From contig NZ_JACBNQ010000008.1 in NCBI RefSeq assembly GCF_013403245.1, forward strand, positions 62,001 to 126,000: DNA of 64,000 nt, read 5' to 3'. This DNA comes from Sedimentibacter hydroxybenzoicus DSM 7310. Its GTDB lineage: Bacteria; Bacillota; Clostridia; Tissierellales; Sedimentibacteraceae. Of this stretch, positions 17,039-25,925 are shown piece after piece; position 1 is the first letter of the stretch, and the number at the start of each line of letters is the position of its first letter. The notes below the pieces were generated by a model. It was given only the letters and a program-made list of their open reading frames with translations. It was not told the origin of the DNA and did not search any database. The position numbers were made by a program, and so were the translations under genes.

Positions 17039-17812
17039 CTATTTGAATCCCTTTTTCAACTGAGCGAGAGCCGATTTCTCCAGCCTCGATACCTGAGCCT
17101 GGGAAATTCCGATTTCTTCGGCTACCTCCATTTGGGTCTTACCTTTATAAAAACGCATATCAACAATTTGCTTTTCCCTTTCAGATAAATTGCTGATACT
17201 GTCCTCCAACGTTATTTTTTCAATCCATCTTTCATCTATGTTTTTTTCATCCTTTACCTGGTCAACCACATAAAGTGCATCGCCACCGTCATTGTAAATA
17301 GGTTCGAACAACGATATCGGCTCTTGAATAGATTCTAATGCAAATATGATTTCTTCCTTGTCAACGCCGATTTCGTTAGCTATCTCGGCGATAGTCGGCT
17401 CCTGTGAACCGCTTGAAGTAAGTCTTTCTCTTATTTGTAACGCTTTATAAGCTGTATCTTTCATTGACCTTGATACTCTGATAGAATTATTATCTCTTAA
17501 GTATCTTCTGATTTCACCGATAATCATTGGTACAGCATATGTAGAAAATTTCACGTCTAAGGACAAATCAAAATTATCAATTGCCTTTATAAGACCTACG
17601 CAACCAATTTGAAACAAATCATCAACCGGCTCATTTTTAGAATTAAACCTTTGAATAACGCTGAGCACAAGACGTAAATTGCCTTTAATAAACTGTTCTC
17701 TCAGCTCAGTGTCACCTTCTTGGATTTTCTTAATCATACCTCTCATTTCTGAAGTTTTAATCGTAGGCAATTGAGAAGTATTAACGCCACATATAACTAC
17801 TTTGTTTATCAT
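17039..17812 (-). CDS. sigG: Sporulation sigma factor SigG (forespore)
   Basis: SigG runs late forespore transcription. The 257-residue protein begins MINKVVICGVNTSQLPTIKT, a hallmark of SigG, and has sigma-70 regions 2 (DDLFQIGCVGLIKAIDNFD), 3 (EPTIAEIANEIGVDKEEI) and 4 (QMEVAEEIGISQAQVSRLEK). AAAGGGG lies before the ATG. It follows sigE after 61 bases in the conserved spoIIGA-sigE-sigG order. Confidence 0.97.
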   Translation of the reverse strand: MINKVVICGVNTSQLPTIKTSEMRGMIKKIQEGDTELREQFIKGNLRLVLSVIQRFNSKNEPVDDLFQIGCVGLIKAIDNFDLSLDVKFSTYAVPMIIGEIRRYLRDNNSIRVSRSMKDTAYKALQIRERLTSSGSQEPTIAEIANEIGVDKEEIIFALESIQEPISLFEPIYNDGGDALYVVDQVKDEKNIDERWIEKITLEDSISNLSEREKQIVDMRFYKGKTQMEVAEEIGISQAQVSRLEKSALAQLKKGFK

Positions 17813-17873
17813 CGCCGTTTTTCCCCTTTAACAAATTTATCCCCCTTAAAAATTATCTCCTTAGTACTGTTTT

Positions 17874-18596
17874 TTATACTGCTTTGTTGATTTCCTTTTT
17901 TAGCCGATTTAGTATCTTTTTTTCAAGACGAGATATATAAGATTGGGAAATACCAAGCATATCCGCAACTTCCTTCTGAGTGAAGCTTTTAGAATTATTA
18001 AGGCCGAACCTTAATTTCATGATCATGTATTCCCTCTTGTTTAATTTCTTGATTGAATCATTCAATAAATTTAAATCTACTTCATTTTCCATATCTTTGA
18101 AAACAACGTCTTCTTCAGTACCCAAAATATCAGACAGCAAAAGTTCATTTCCGTCCCAATCGATATTCAGCGGTTCATCTAATGATATTTCCGCTTTTGC
18201 CTTACCCACACGCCTCAGATGCATTAAAATTTCATTTTCGATGCATTTGGAAGCATACGTTGCAAGCTTGATATTTTTTTCAGCTTTAAAAGTATTGACT
18301 GCTTTTATAAGTCCGATTGTTCCTATCGATATTAAATCCTCAACATTAATTCCTGTAGATTCGAATTTTTTCGCAAGATAAACCACCAATCTCAGATTGT
18401 GCTCAATAAGGATTGTCTTTGCTTCATCCGAATCCTTTAATTTGTTTATTATTTCCTTTTCTTCTTCCTGGGACAGCGGTGCGGGAAGTGTGTCACTTCC
18501 TCCTATGTAAAAAATATCTTCTGCAAATCCCAGCTTATCTATTATAAAGTTAAATAAATTTCTAAAAAATTTTTTAACATACATTAACAAGCTCAT
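17874..18596 (-). CDS. sigE: Sporulation sigma factor SigE (mother cell), pro-form
   Basis: SigE directs early mother-cell genes and is made as inactive pro-SigE. The ATG at 18596 gives 240 residues, close to the 239 of Bacillus SigE; upstream in-frame codons lie deep inside spoIIGA. The N-terminal 28 or so residues are the hydrophobic/basic pro-sequence, followed by the conserved [13 protein letters not shown] region where SpoIIGA-dependent cleavage occurs. Region 2 ([19 protein letters not shown]) and region 4 ([20 protein letters not shown]) are clear. It overlaps the end of spoIIGA by 23 bases, so the protease and its substrate are coupled. Confidence 0.95.
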   Translation of the reverse strand: MSLLMYVKKFFRNLFNFIIDKLGFAEDIFYIGGSDTLPAPLSQEEEKEIINKLKDSDEAKTILIEHNLRLVVYLAKKFESTGINVEDLISIGTIGLIKAVNTFKAEKNIKLATYASKCIENEILMHLRRVGKAKAEISLDEPLNIDWDGNELLLSDILGTEEDVVFKDMENEVDLNLLNDSIKKLNKREYMIMKLRFGLNNSKSFTQKEVADMLGISQSYISRLEKKILNRLKKEINKAV

Positions 18597-19479
18597 TATT
18601 TTGTTCCAACTCCCATTCAAGTATTTTGTTAAACAATAAAGCGTCGTAATCCTCCTTTTGACTGATTTTTTTTGGATACAATCCAATGATTGCATCTGCT
18701 GTAATTTTTTTTGCTGTATTTTTTTTATTGAAATTATCCATTATCTCAATATCATCAGGGATAATACAAACCATCATCTCACCCTTTGAACTGATTGTAT
18801 TGAACCTTATTATCCTCAGGTTTATATCGCTGTGACTGCTTAAAATTTCCTCATAGCTTTTTTCTTTGTTGTAAAAGCTTAAGACACTGGTATACAATTC
18901 ATCTCCCAAAATATTTTTAATGCATTGTATGTTTACAACAATAACCGGCTTTCCGGTCAATGGATCGGAAAGCTCATTCCCTGTATCAATGAATCCTTTA
19001 ATTGACTTACTTCTGCCTGATAAACCGATAGTAACTGTCCTCATGTAATTACTTTTTTCCTGCCTTAATTTTATTTCCTTAAAAAAGAAGCTTAATGCAA
19101 CATATCCTATAAAAAAGGATATGACAATTACACTTACCGTAACCTTTGAATAAGTAAAATAATATAGACCGGTAATAATTCCGACCATTATCAAGGACGT
19201 AATATAAAAGCAAATGATAACTCTGATATTGGCAAGTATCCCCTTACAATCAAAAGCAATCATAAGCATTAATGCGGAAACACTGAACTTAACTATAAAA
19301 TAAGTCATAAAGGCTTCGGCTATATAAGCAGTTAATATAACATATAATGCACCAACTGCCGAAGCAACAATTAATCTTTTGTAAATGATACCTTTCTTTA
19401 CCAGCTTACCCGTAATGAATAATAAAATAAAATCAATAATAAAATTTTCAGCGAAGACATATTCAACATAATAAACCAT
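18574..19479 (-). CDS. spoIIGA: Sigma-E processing peptidase SpoIIGA
   Basis: Membrane aspartic protease that activates pro-SigE. The 301-residue protein has about five N-terminal membrane spans (residues 5-150) and a cytoplasmic protease half with the catalytic motif [18 protein letters not shown] (Asp-Thr-Gly). The ATG at 19479 follows GGAGG; a TTG four codons earlier overlaps that site. It is directly upstream of sigE with a spoIIG-like promoter. Confidence 0.95.
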   Translation of the reverse strand: MVYYVEYVFAENFIIDFILLFITGKLVKKGIIYKRLIVASAVGALYVILTAYIAEAFMTYFIVKFSVSALMLMIAFDCKGILANIRVIICFYITSLIMVGIITGLYYFTYSKVTVSVIVISFFIGYVALSFFFKEIKLRQEKSNYMRTVTIGLSGRSKSIKGFIDTGNELSDPLTGKPVIVVNIQCIKNILGDELYTSVLSFYNKEKSYEEILSSHSDINLRIIRFNTISSKGEMMVCIIPDDIEIMDNFNKKNTAKKITADAIIGLYPKKISQKEDYDALLFNKILEWELEQNNELVNVC

Positions 19480-19512
19480 CTCCACCTCCAAAGCTGTTAA
19501 GCTATGTTATCA

Positions 19513-19545
19513 ATTATAAGTGACGATTTAAAAATATTTTGTCAA
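19513..19545 (-). promoter_or_regulatory. spoIIG-type promoter with long spacer
   Basis: A perfect TTGACA (19540-19545) and a perfect TATAAT (19513-19518) are separated by 21 bases instead of 17. The Bacillus spoIIG promoter is a sigma-A, Spo0A-activated promoter with a similar 22-base gap. A TGACGAT sequence resembling a Spo0A box (TGNCGAA) lies in the spacer. Confidence 0.65.
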
Positions 19546-19624
19546 TTCGTGTCTCCAAAAATAAAAAAAAGCACGACTTTATGAATATAGCCATGCATTA
19601 CTATATATAAAAAATAAATTTTTA

Positions 19625-20938
19625 TTACTTGAATTTTTCTATCATTTCATTCATATTTTTACTTTTTTCAAACCCCTCTATCAAATCCACAGTCTGATGA
19701 GTGTCACCAATCAAAATTCCTCCGGACAAGATTCCGTCCACAAAGTATAATTTCTTGTAATTGTTTCCGTCGACTGCTTCATATGTCTTATAATCTTTTT
19801 CAGAGTCAGATCCTACATCACCTATGGAAAATACACTGATACCAAATGCGTTCAACGTAGTAGACGGAATAATATTTGCATATACGCTGCTTCCACCCAC
19901 AGCATTGATTCCGGCTGTCTTTCCTTGTTCAATCGCCTCGCTCCAAAGTGCATAATTAATGCCGTTAAATTCGGCGCAATCCCCACAGGCATAGACATCC
20001 TTAGCCGCAGTTTCCATCTTTTCATTTACGACTATGGCTCTTTTAATTTCAATCTCACAGCCCTCGGCAATTTTGCTGTTTGCTTTTACTCCCGTTGAAA
20101 CTATAACAAGCTCCGCATCAACTTCCTCTCCGTTGTCAAGAAGTATTGCCTTTGCTTTCTCATCTCCTATAATTTCTTTAGTACCGACACCTTTTTTAAA
20201 GCTGACTCCAAAATTGCTTAAAGCTTCCTCCAACACCCTTGACGCATCTTTATCAAGCTGTCTTGGTAAAATCCTGTCGGCAACCTCAATTACAGTTACT
20301 GTAAGTCCAAGCTTTTTAAGCTCATTTGCAGCTTCCAAGCCGAGAATACCTCCTCCGATAACGACACCCGTCTTTTTTCCCTTGGCATATTCCTTTATAG
20401 CTTTTCCGTCTTTAGCATATCTCAGTGTAAATACACCCTGCTTTTCCCTGCCCGGGAATGGCGGAACAAATACTTCTGCTCCAGAGGCAATTATTAATTT
20501 AGTATAACTTAATTCCTGACCATCGTTTAATATAACCTTTTTATCAGCGGTATCAATTTTCTCAACTAATTTGTTCAATAAAAGGTTTACGTTGTTTTCC
20601 TTAAACCAAGTATCATCCTTTATAACCATCGACTCAACAGTCACATCATCATTTCCGAGCATCTTAGACAATTGAGGTCTGAAATAGCCCTTTACATCTT
20701 CCTTAGATACAACTGTCAGCTTGCTATTCTTGTTTCTTTTTCTGATTTCTATTGCCGCATATAAGCCTGCCCCGCTGGCACCGATTATAATTATATTTTC
20801 TTGTTTATCAGTAGTTTCACCGATTACCTCATCTTCTAATTTAACAAAATATTCGGGCTCTACCCCGCAAACCGGACAAGCAGCAGGCGGACTTTCTCCC
20901 TCCATAATTTCTCCGCAAACAGTACACTTCCATCTCAT
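19625..20938 (-). CDS. Rubredoxin-like domain fused to NADH:rubredoxin-type oxidoreductase
   Basis: 437 residues. Residues 1-35 are a short iron-binding domain with CTVCG (Cys5, Cys8) and CPVCG (Cys21, Cys24), the compact rubrerythrin-type rubredoxin. The rest is a class I pyridine nucleotide-disulphide oxidoreductase: FAD loop IIGASGAGLYAAIE, NAD loop TGVVIGGGILGLEAANELKK, and ACGDCAEFNG for FAD. It should pass electrons from NAD(P)H to a rubredoxin centre for oxygen or peroxide defence. The ATG at 20938 follows AGGAGG. It stands alone. Confidence 0.9.
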   Translation of the reverse strand: MRWKCTVCGEIMEGESPPAACPVCGVEPEYFVKLEDEVIGETTDKQENIIIIGASGAGLYAAIEIRKRNKNSKLTVVSKEDVKGYFRPQLSKMLGNDDVTVESMVIKDDTWFKENNVNLLLNKLVEKIDTADKKVILNDGQELSYTKLIIASGAEVFVPPFPGREKQGVFTLRYAKDGKAIKEYAKGKKTGVVIGGGILGLEAANELKKLGLTVTVIEVADRILPRQLDKDASRVLEEALSNFGVSFKKGVGTKEIIGDEKAKAILLDNGEEVDAELVIVSTGVKANSKIAEGCEIEIKRAIVVNEKMETAAKDVYACGDCAEFNGINYALWSEAIEQGKTAGINAVGGSSVYANIIPSTTLNAFGISVFSIGDVGSDSEKDYKTYEAVDGNNYKKLYFVDGILSGGILIGDTHQTVDLIEGFEKSKNMNEMIEKFK

Positions 20939-21061
20939 ACACAATCCTCCTAAATTATCAATCATTTTGCATTAACCCTGCAAATGAAATTATACCCTTA
21001 TTATCTGAACTTAAACCCAATATATGTTAATAACTTGTTGATCTCATACATCAATAAAGCG

Positions 21062-21087
21062 AAAAAAACGGAGCTTATACTGCTCCG
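21062..21087 (-). terminator. Intrinsic terminator of the surface-fibre operon
   Basis: CGGAGC AGTATAA GCTCCG on the minus strand, followed by seven T. It lies 28 bases after the LPETG protein gene. Confidence 0.9.
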
Positions 21088-21114
21088 TCAAATTCATTAA
21101 GATATAAGGTCAGA

Positions 21115-22062
21115 CTATTGTATTTTTTTCTTACTTAGAATCAAACCTATAGCTATCATCATTACTCCAATGATTATCAAAACAGTTGTATTCAATACGT
21201 AACCTGTTTCAGGCAAGGTGCTTAAAGGAATTACAGCATCTTCAATCATTTCATCATCAGTTGAATGAGCTTCTGGTTCAGGTGCTGTTACTACATCTAA
21301 AGGAATAACCGGGTCATCAATTTGAATTACATTATCATTATCTTCATTGTTGTTATTTTCATTGTCATTATCTTCTTCATCATCATTGTCATCATCAACG
21401 TCGTCATCGTCATCATCATCTCCATCATCAATAACATGTGATTCTTTAAGATTAATGTATATAGGCATATGTGCAGTTAATGATTGAAGTTCATTATTTG
21501 CTTCGGTATCCATGTAAAGAGAATATTTTAAATCTACGGTATCTCCCTTATTTATGCTGAATTTGTCTTTTGTATCCAAGGTGTATCCTTGATATTTACC
21601 ATCGTCAGATTTAAACAATATATTTTCAAGGCTCGTATAGTCTATTAATATTTTATCAAATGACAATATAATACCTTTCTCCACTTTTAATTTTACATTT
21701 TTTAAGAACGAATCAAAAACAATATTTGGTGGATAATCATTTCCTATTACCATATTATTTATTCCAACTGCTAAATTATCAACATCCACTTTTCTGAATT
21801 CATTTTTTATCCTGATAACACCGTTGATTCCGCCAATCCCATTTTCAGCATCTGCAACTGTACCCGGATATAGCTGTCCGGAAAAAAGGTCTCCATCTTG
21901 TACTATACCTCCCTCACTGTTTATAGTAAGCAGTACATTCGGACTGTCTATGGGCGTGGCAGAAAATGTGTACGACATAAAATTGCTGACTAATACGCCT
22001 CCTACCAGCACAATTGCAAATATTCTAAATACTGTTCTAAATATTTTATTTATTATTTTCAA
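21115..22062 (-). CDS. LPETG-anchored surface protein with Asp/Asn-rich spacer
   Basis: About 315 residues. An N-terminal hydrophobic segment (about residues 10-30) acts as signal, a beta-rich ectodomain of some 170 residues follows, then a run of Asp/Glu/Asn (about 210-245), and a C-terminal sortase signal: LPETG, a membrane span and SKKKIQ. Sortase should attach it covalently to peptidoglycan. GAGAGGTG lies six bases before the TTG at 22062; a GTG three codons earlier overlaps it. It is the last gene of the riboswitch-controlled operon, and may anchor the fibre made by its neighbours. No sortase gene is in the window. Confidence 0.85.
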   Translation of the reverse strand: MKIINKIFRTVFRIFAIVLVGGVLVSNFMSYTFSATPIDSPNVLLTINSEGGIVQDGDLFSGQLYPGTVADAENGIGGINGVIRIKNEFRKVDVDNLAVGINNMVIGNDYPPNIVFDSFLKNVKLKVEKGIILSFDKILIDYTSLENILFKSDDGKYQGYTLDTKDKFSINKGDTVDLKYSLYMDTEANNELQSLTAHMPIYINLKESHVIDDGDDDDDDDVDDDNDDEEDNDNENNNNEDNDNVIQIDDPVIPLDVVTAPEPEAHSTDDEMIEDAVIPLSTLPETGYVLNTTVLIIIGVMMIAIGLILSKKKIQ

Positions 22063-22100
22063 TCCGTTCACCTCTCTCAGGGATGAAATATATACCTTAT

Positions 22101-23195
22101 TTAAGCAATTGTATTGTCTGATGACGTGTTTTCAGTTTCTTCAATTTGTTCAACATCAATCAGGTATTCTAAACTGAATACAAAGGCTTCGTCTTCATTG
22201 GATACGTAAAATTTATTTATTTCTTTATAATCGTCGCTGTATTTATATAAAATAGGCTTTCCGATTTCATCGGAGATTTTGACCAAATCATTAATAGTTT
22301 TAACGGTTATTGCATCCTGAATATCTATATCAGAATCCAAAGCAACCAGTCTCTCGCCATGCTTTTTAAATATTTTTCCTAATGCTTTTTCCAACGAGTC
22401 CTTGACAGGACTTACTGCCGTAAAAAATATTAAGATTATAAGTGCAATTACAAAGACAGCTAAAATCACAGCATAGCCTATTATCCGGCTTTTATTTACC
22501 GGAAGAGGCTCATCAACAGTTTCTTCAATTGCTGCGGGTTTATCTATAATGTTGTTCCCCGTTATTTCAAACATCTGTACATCAAGGGGAATCGTTATGC
22601 TCGGCGACATAATTTCTTCAATACTTCCTTTATCAGTTGTTCCTTCCAGATTAACATTCATCGATAATGTCAATGATGCCTGACAATTTATTTTTGATGC
22701 TTCCTTTATATCTTGAACGAATAAATTATATTCGTCTATATTCAAATTTACTTTTTCGTTTATTGATACTTTACCATCTTTATTATTAAATTCTTTTACT
22801 TGCTTGATGGGAAAATCCTTCTCCCATATATTAGTGATTTTTTCCCCATCTCCCATATATCCTTTTACTTTAGCGGTAATATCATAATTACCGTTGATTT
22901 CGGCGTCTCTTTCGCCTGTAAATTCATATTTTAAATCTGTATCTATATAATCAACAAATTCGGTTATGTATAATTTCCCTTCACCTAATTTATCCTCTGT
23001 ATATAGGTTGTTTGGCTTGAGGTATATTTCATAATTTATTGATCCTTTATTGTCGTAGCTGTAAGACGGAATCTTTTTTTCTTCAAAACCGGGATTGTAT
23101 GCTTCATTGTAAACTAAGTATGCAAAAATCATTATAGAAATAACTGTAATTGCAATCAATCCTAATCTTATTTTTTTTTTAATTTTAAACTTCAT
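22101..23195 (-). CDS. DUF5305-like bitopic membrane protein
   Basis: About 364 residues: an N-terminal membrane span (about 10-29), an extracytoplasmic beta-rich domain of about 200 residues, a second span (about 241-262) and a cytoplasmic tail of about 100 residues. The SYSYDNKGSINYEIYLKPNN start of the outer domain and the overall layout resemble DUF5305 proteins, which co-occur with SipW-like peptidases in Firmicutes and archaea. The function is unknown; it may assemble or anchor the secreted subunits. The ATG at 23195 has GGGGG before it. Confidence 0.75.
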   Translation of the reverse strand: MKFKIKKKIRLGLIAITVISIMIFAYLVYNEAYNPGFEEKKIPSYSYDNKGSINYEIYLKPNNLYTEDKLGEGKLYITEFVDYIDTDLKYEFTGERDAEINGNYDITAKVKGYMGDGEKITNIWEKDFPIKQVKEFNNKDGKVSINEKVNLNIDEYNLFVQDIKEASKINCQASLTLSMNVNLEGTTDKGSIEEIMSPSITIPLDVQMFEITGNNIIDKPAAIEETVDEPLPVNKSRIIGYAVILAVFVIALIILIFFTAVSPVKDSLEKALGKIFKKHGERLVALDSDIDIQDAITVKTINDLVKISDEIGKPILYKYSDDYKEINKFYVSNEDEAFVFSLEYLIDVEQIEETENTSSDNTIA

Positions 23196-23236
23196 GCCAG
23201 CCCCCATAGGTCTTTGTATGTTATTAATGTGTTAAT

Positions 23237-23268
23237 TCAAGTGTAAGAGTTTAACCTCCTACACTTGA
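23237..23268 (-). terminator. Intra-operon hairpin after the large TasA-like gene
   Basis: TCAAGTGTA (23237-23245) and TACACTTGA (23260-23268) form a perfect 9-bp stem in the 111-base gap between the TasA-like gene and the DUF5305-like gene. No T run follows, so it is more likely an RNA-stability or attenuation structure than a full stop. Confidence 0.45.
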
Positions 23269-23306
23269 TTATTTCAATAATTCATTAAGTGCAATTTATT
23301 GACTAA

Positions 23307-24056
23307 TTATTGAATATCTCCATCTCCTCCATAATTTGTATAAGGATTTGAGTTTGGATCAGTTGTCCATTGTTCCCAGTTAAATGTTAATTTGAATTTA
23401 ACGGTTTGATCCTGCAATGCATTTTTCGCATTTTCATCTAATTTAAATTGAATGCATCCGTCTTCATCATCAAGACCTAATGATAACGAACCTTTTGGTT
23501 CAATTACTATATTATAATTGTTTAAGTCATCAACCAATACACTAAGTGCGCTTTGTACCGGATGCCATTTTCCATCTACATGACCATTTCCAAATTTCCC
23601 CATAGGTTCGATTTTTCCATCACCATTTATGTCAACCTTCCATGTAGTTTTAGCTTTTAGTGAGTTAAGTAAGGATTTATTTCCATCTAAATATTGAACA
23701 TTAACACTTTTAAGTTTAGCTGGAATTGTACCATTGTTAGTTGTTGTCATATCAAATTGAACAACTCCTCCTGGATACAAATTTCTTAATTCTACTTCAA
23801 CCGAATTGCCATCCTGATTAATAGTTACATCATTCTTTGAGTTGCCCTTTGTCCAATCAAAATGATGCCACTCATGTGATAGATTATCATCTTGTCGTTC
23901 CCCGGTTCTCACTGTAGCTTTGGTAATTTCCATGTTGAAATTACCAGTTTTTATCGTAGTATCTACAAATATTTGTTCCGACCATGCTGCATATCCTGCT
24001 CCAACCATCATTATTGATATTACCATGATTAAAGCAATTAATTTAGTTTTTTTCAT
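23307..24056 (-). CDS. TasA/camelysin-like protein with SipW-type signal peptide
   Basis: 249 residues. The N terminus KKTKLIALIMVISIMMVGAG followed by YAAWSEQ is a SipW-cognate signal peptide, with cleavage expected near GYAAWS. The mature part is beta-rich, with TTIKTGNFNMEITKA after cleavage and an LRNLYPGGVVQFDMTTTNNG segment as in TasA-type proteins (ExLxPGD-like, partner-strand exchange). An insert contains a DINGDGKIEPMGKFGNG stretch that resembles a calcium-binding loop. It is the largest secreted subunit and lies just after the signal peptidase gene, so it is the likely main fibre protein. The ATG at 24056 follows GGGAGTGG. Confidence 0.85.
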   Translation of the reverse strand: MKKTKLIALIMVISIMMVGAGYAAWSEQIFVDTTIKTGNFNMEITKATVRTGERQDDNLSHEWHHFDWTKGNSKNDVTINQDGNSVEVELRNLYPGGVVQFDMTTTNNGTIPAKLKSVNVQYLDGNKSLLNSLKAKTTWKVDINGDGKIEPMGKFGNGHVDGKWHPVQSALSVLVDDLNNYNIVIEPKGSLSLGLDDEDGCIQFKLDENAKNALQDQTVKFKLTFNWEQWTTDPNSNPYTNYGGDGDIQ

Positions 24057-24109
24057 TTTTTCCACTCCCATTATTATTTTTTTATTTTATTTATTTAAAA
24101 CCTCATAGG

Positions 24110-25318
24110 TTATAAATCAATGGATATTTCCTTATCACTCTTTATCAGCATTGTCAGCCAGCCAATTTTAGACACCTTGTATTTTATTGTTCCCCTTATG
24201 TCCTGAGATTTTACCGGCTCAGTATCGGGACTCTGGTTATTATCGCCCTTTGTTTTAAATTGAAGTCCATTTTCTTCTGTATTGAGGATATCTATAATTC
24301 TATGTGAAATAAATATGCCGTCTCTTTGAAATTGAATTACATCATTAACTTTGAGATTGTTTATATCCTCAATGCCGGTTATTTTTTCGACTAATATTAC
24401 ATCTCCCGGCTTTATTTCAGGCTCCATGCTGCCCGTAACTATTACAGATGGATATATTGGGAAAACTCCTACCGCAAACCATATCATTGCTATGGATACT
24501 ATGCTTGTAACAATCCAGCTCAATATATCATCATCTTCTTTTTGCTTTTTCTTTAGGGCAATACCTGAATAAACAGAGTTAAAAGTCATCAGGAAAAAAA
24601 TCGGGCATAAAATACCTATCAGTGCCGTGTTTATCCATTTCAGGTTTGGCAATATGGGCGACAGCCAGTGAAACCCTTGAATTATGCCTAAATAAATAAT
24701 CGATACCGATGGTCCTCCTAAATAAACCAAGTATGTAGCAAATAAATTATGTGAAAATTCCGGCGCAAAATACTCTGCTGCAAACTGTACTGTACCTTCA
24801 ATATTGCTTAATCCCAAATATTTATTGATTGAAAAACTTGTAAAGGTCATCAGCAATGCAATCATTATAAAAACAAAATAGTTTTCTTTTTTTGTAATGC
24901 TGTTTACTAAGTAGCTTCTTACGAATTCTCCGCCTGTTAACAGAGGAACTACATATATTAAATTTTTAATTATACCAAGTAGAGAATGACTGTAGGGACT
25001 TTTACCAATCCCGCCAAGCAAGCCTGCCAGTAAATTTATCAAAACATAGGCTACTCCAAAGATGAATGCCCATAGATATATGAATTTTTTATGACGCAAC
25101 TTTGCTGTTGGTTTAATATGCGGCATCTGCCATATAAAGACAGCCACACCGAACCATAATAAAGGTTTTATAACATATGTGAACAATGTGCCGCCAATAA
25201 GTGATGCAGCAGGCGAGTTTTCAAGTATGTATATGGACATTGTCAACATTATCACGAGAATACAATTTTTATACGAAGCTCTCGTAGGTATAAATTTAGT
25301 TTTCCTCTGCTCCATCAT
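24110..25318 (-). CDS. SipW-like signal peptidase I with N-terminal multispan domain
   Basis: 402 residues. The C-terminal third (about 285-402) is a signal peptidase I: nucleophile Ser297 in VTGSMEPEIKPGDV, His339 in ISHRI where bacterial enzymes have Lys, and TKGDNNQSPD. This Ser/His arrangement marks the ER/archaeal-type (SipW) class. Residues 1-285 hold about seven or eight membrane spans, absent from ordinary SipW (about 190 residues). Its substrates should be the three neighbours with SipW-type signals. AAGGACTAA precedes the ATG, and the gene overlaps the previous one by 23 bases. Confidence 0.9.
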   Translation of the reverse strand: MMEQRKTKFIPTRASYKNCILVIMLTMSIYILENSPAASLIGGTLFTYVIKPLLWFGVAVFIWQMPHIKPTAKLRHKKFIYLWAFIFGVAYVLINLLAGLLGGIGKSPYSHSLLGIIKNLIYVVPLLTGGEFVRSYLVNSITKKENYFVFIMIALLMTFTSFSINKYLGLSNIEGTVQFAAEYFAPEFSHNLFATYLVYLGGPSVSIIYLGIIQGFHWLSPILPNLKWINTALIGILCPIFFLMTFNSVYSGIALKKKQKEDDDILSWIVTSIVSIAMIWFAVGVFPIYPSVIVTGSMEPEIKPGDVILVEKITGIEDINNLKVNDVIQFQRDGIFISHRIIDILNTEENGLQFKTKGDNNQSPDTEPVKSQDIRGTIKYKVSKIGWLTMLIKSDKEISIDL

Positions 25319-25901
25319 TTAGTCCTTCCGGTTCGTCGTTTGTATCTTTTGATTCATCGTTTATCTGCTCCTGCTCCTCGTTTGTCACATCCGATTCATC
25401 CTTTATATTGTCCGGATAATCCTCTGTCTCTTCCGGTTCGTTATTTATTTCGCTTGTTTCGTCCGGCTCGTCTTTAGTCACCTCAGATTCATCTTTTGTT
25501 GGCTCTGTTTCATCATTCGACTCTTCTTTAATATTCTCTTCCTCATTATTTTCTTCTGATTTGACATCCGTCTTATCTTGTTTTTGTTCTTGATTTATAT
25601 CTTCACCTTCTTCAATATTTTCAGATTTTTCAGGTGATTCGTCAATTTCTTCTTTTAATTTTTCTTCTAATAGTTTTTGTTCTTCTAATAATTTCTGCTG
25701 CTCCTCATATGCTTTTTGCTGCTCTAACTGGGATTCAAGTTCTTTCAATTCATCTTCCATCTCAGCTAAAACATTCGGATCAGGAACTACCGTTATGTTT
25801 CCTTTAATATACAGCTTATCATTCCATTTACCAAACCCAACAGATAACAGCATTATTGAAATTAAAGCGCTGATAAAAATTATAATCAATTTATTTTTCA
25901 T
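25296..25901 (-). CDS. Secreted acidic coiled-coil protein with SipW-type signal peptide
   Basis: 201 residues. The signal segment LIIIFISALISIMLLSVGFG precedes KWNDKLYIKGNI, like SipW substrates. A coiled coil follows (about 45-90, Glu/Gln/Lys-rich heptads), then over 100 residues of low-complexity acidic repeats built from (D/N)E(P/S)xxT/E units. The composition suggests an extended, negatively charged surface or linker chain. TACGGAGG precedes the ATG. It overlaps the signal peptidase gene and is probably coupled to it. No known domain; function unknown. Confidence 0.8.
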   Translation of the reverse strand: MKNKLIIIFISALISIMLLSVGFGKWNDKLYIKGNITVVPDPNVLAEMEDELKELESQLEQQKAYEEQQKLLEEQKLLEEKLKEEIDESPEKSENIEEGEDINQEQKQDKTDVKSEENNEEENIKEESNDETEPTKDESEVTKDEPDETSEINNEPEETEDYPDNIKDESDVTNEEQEQINDESKDTNDEPEGLNDGAEEN

Positions 25902-25925
25902 ACTTTACCTCCGTACGGTCTGATA

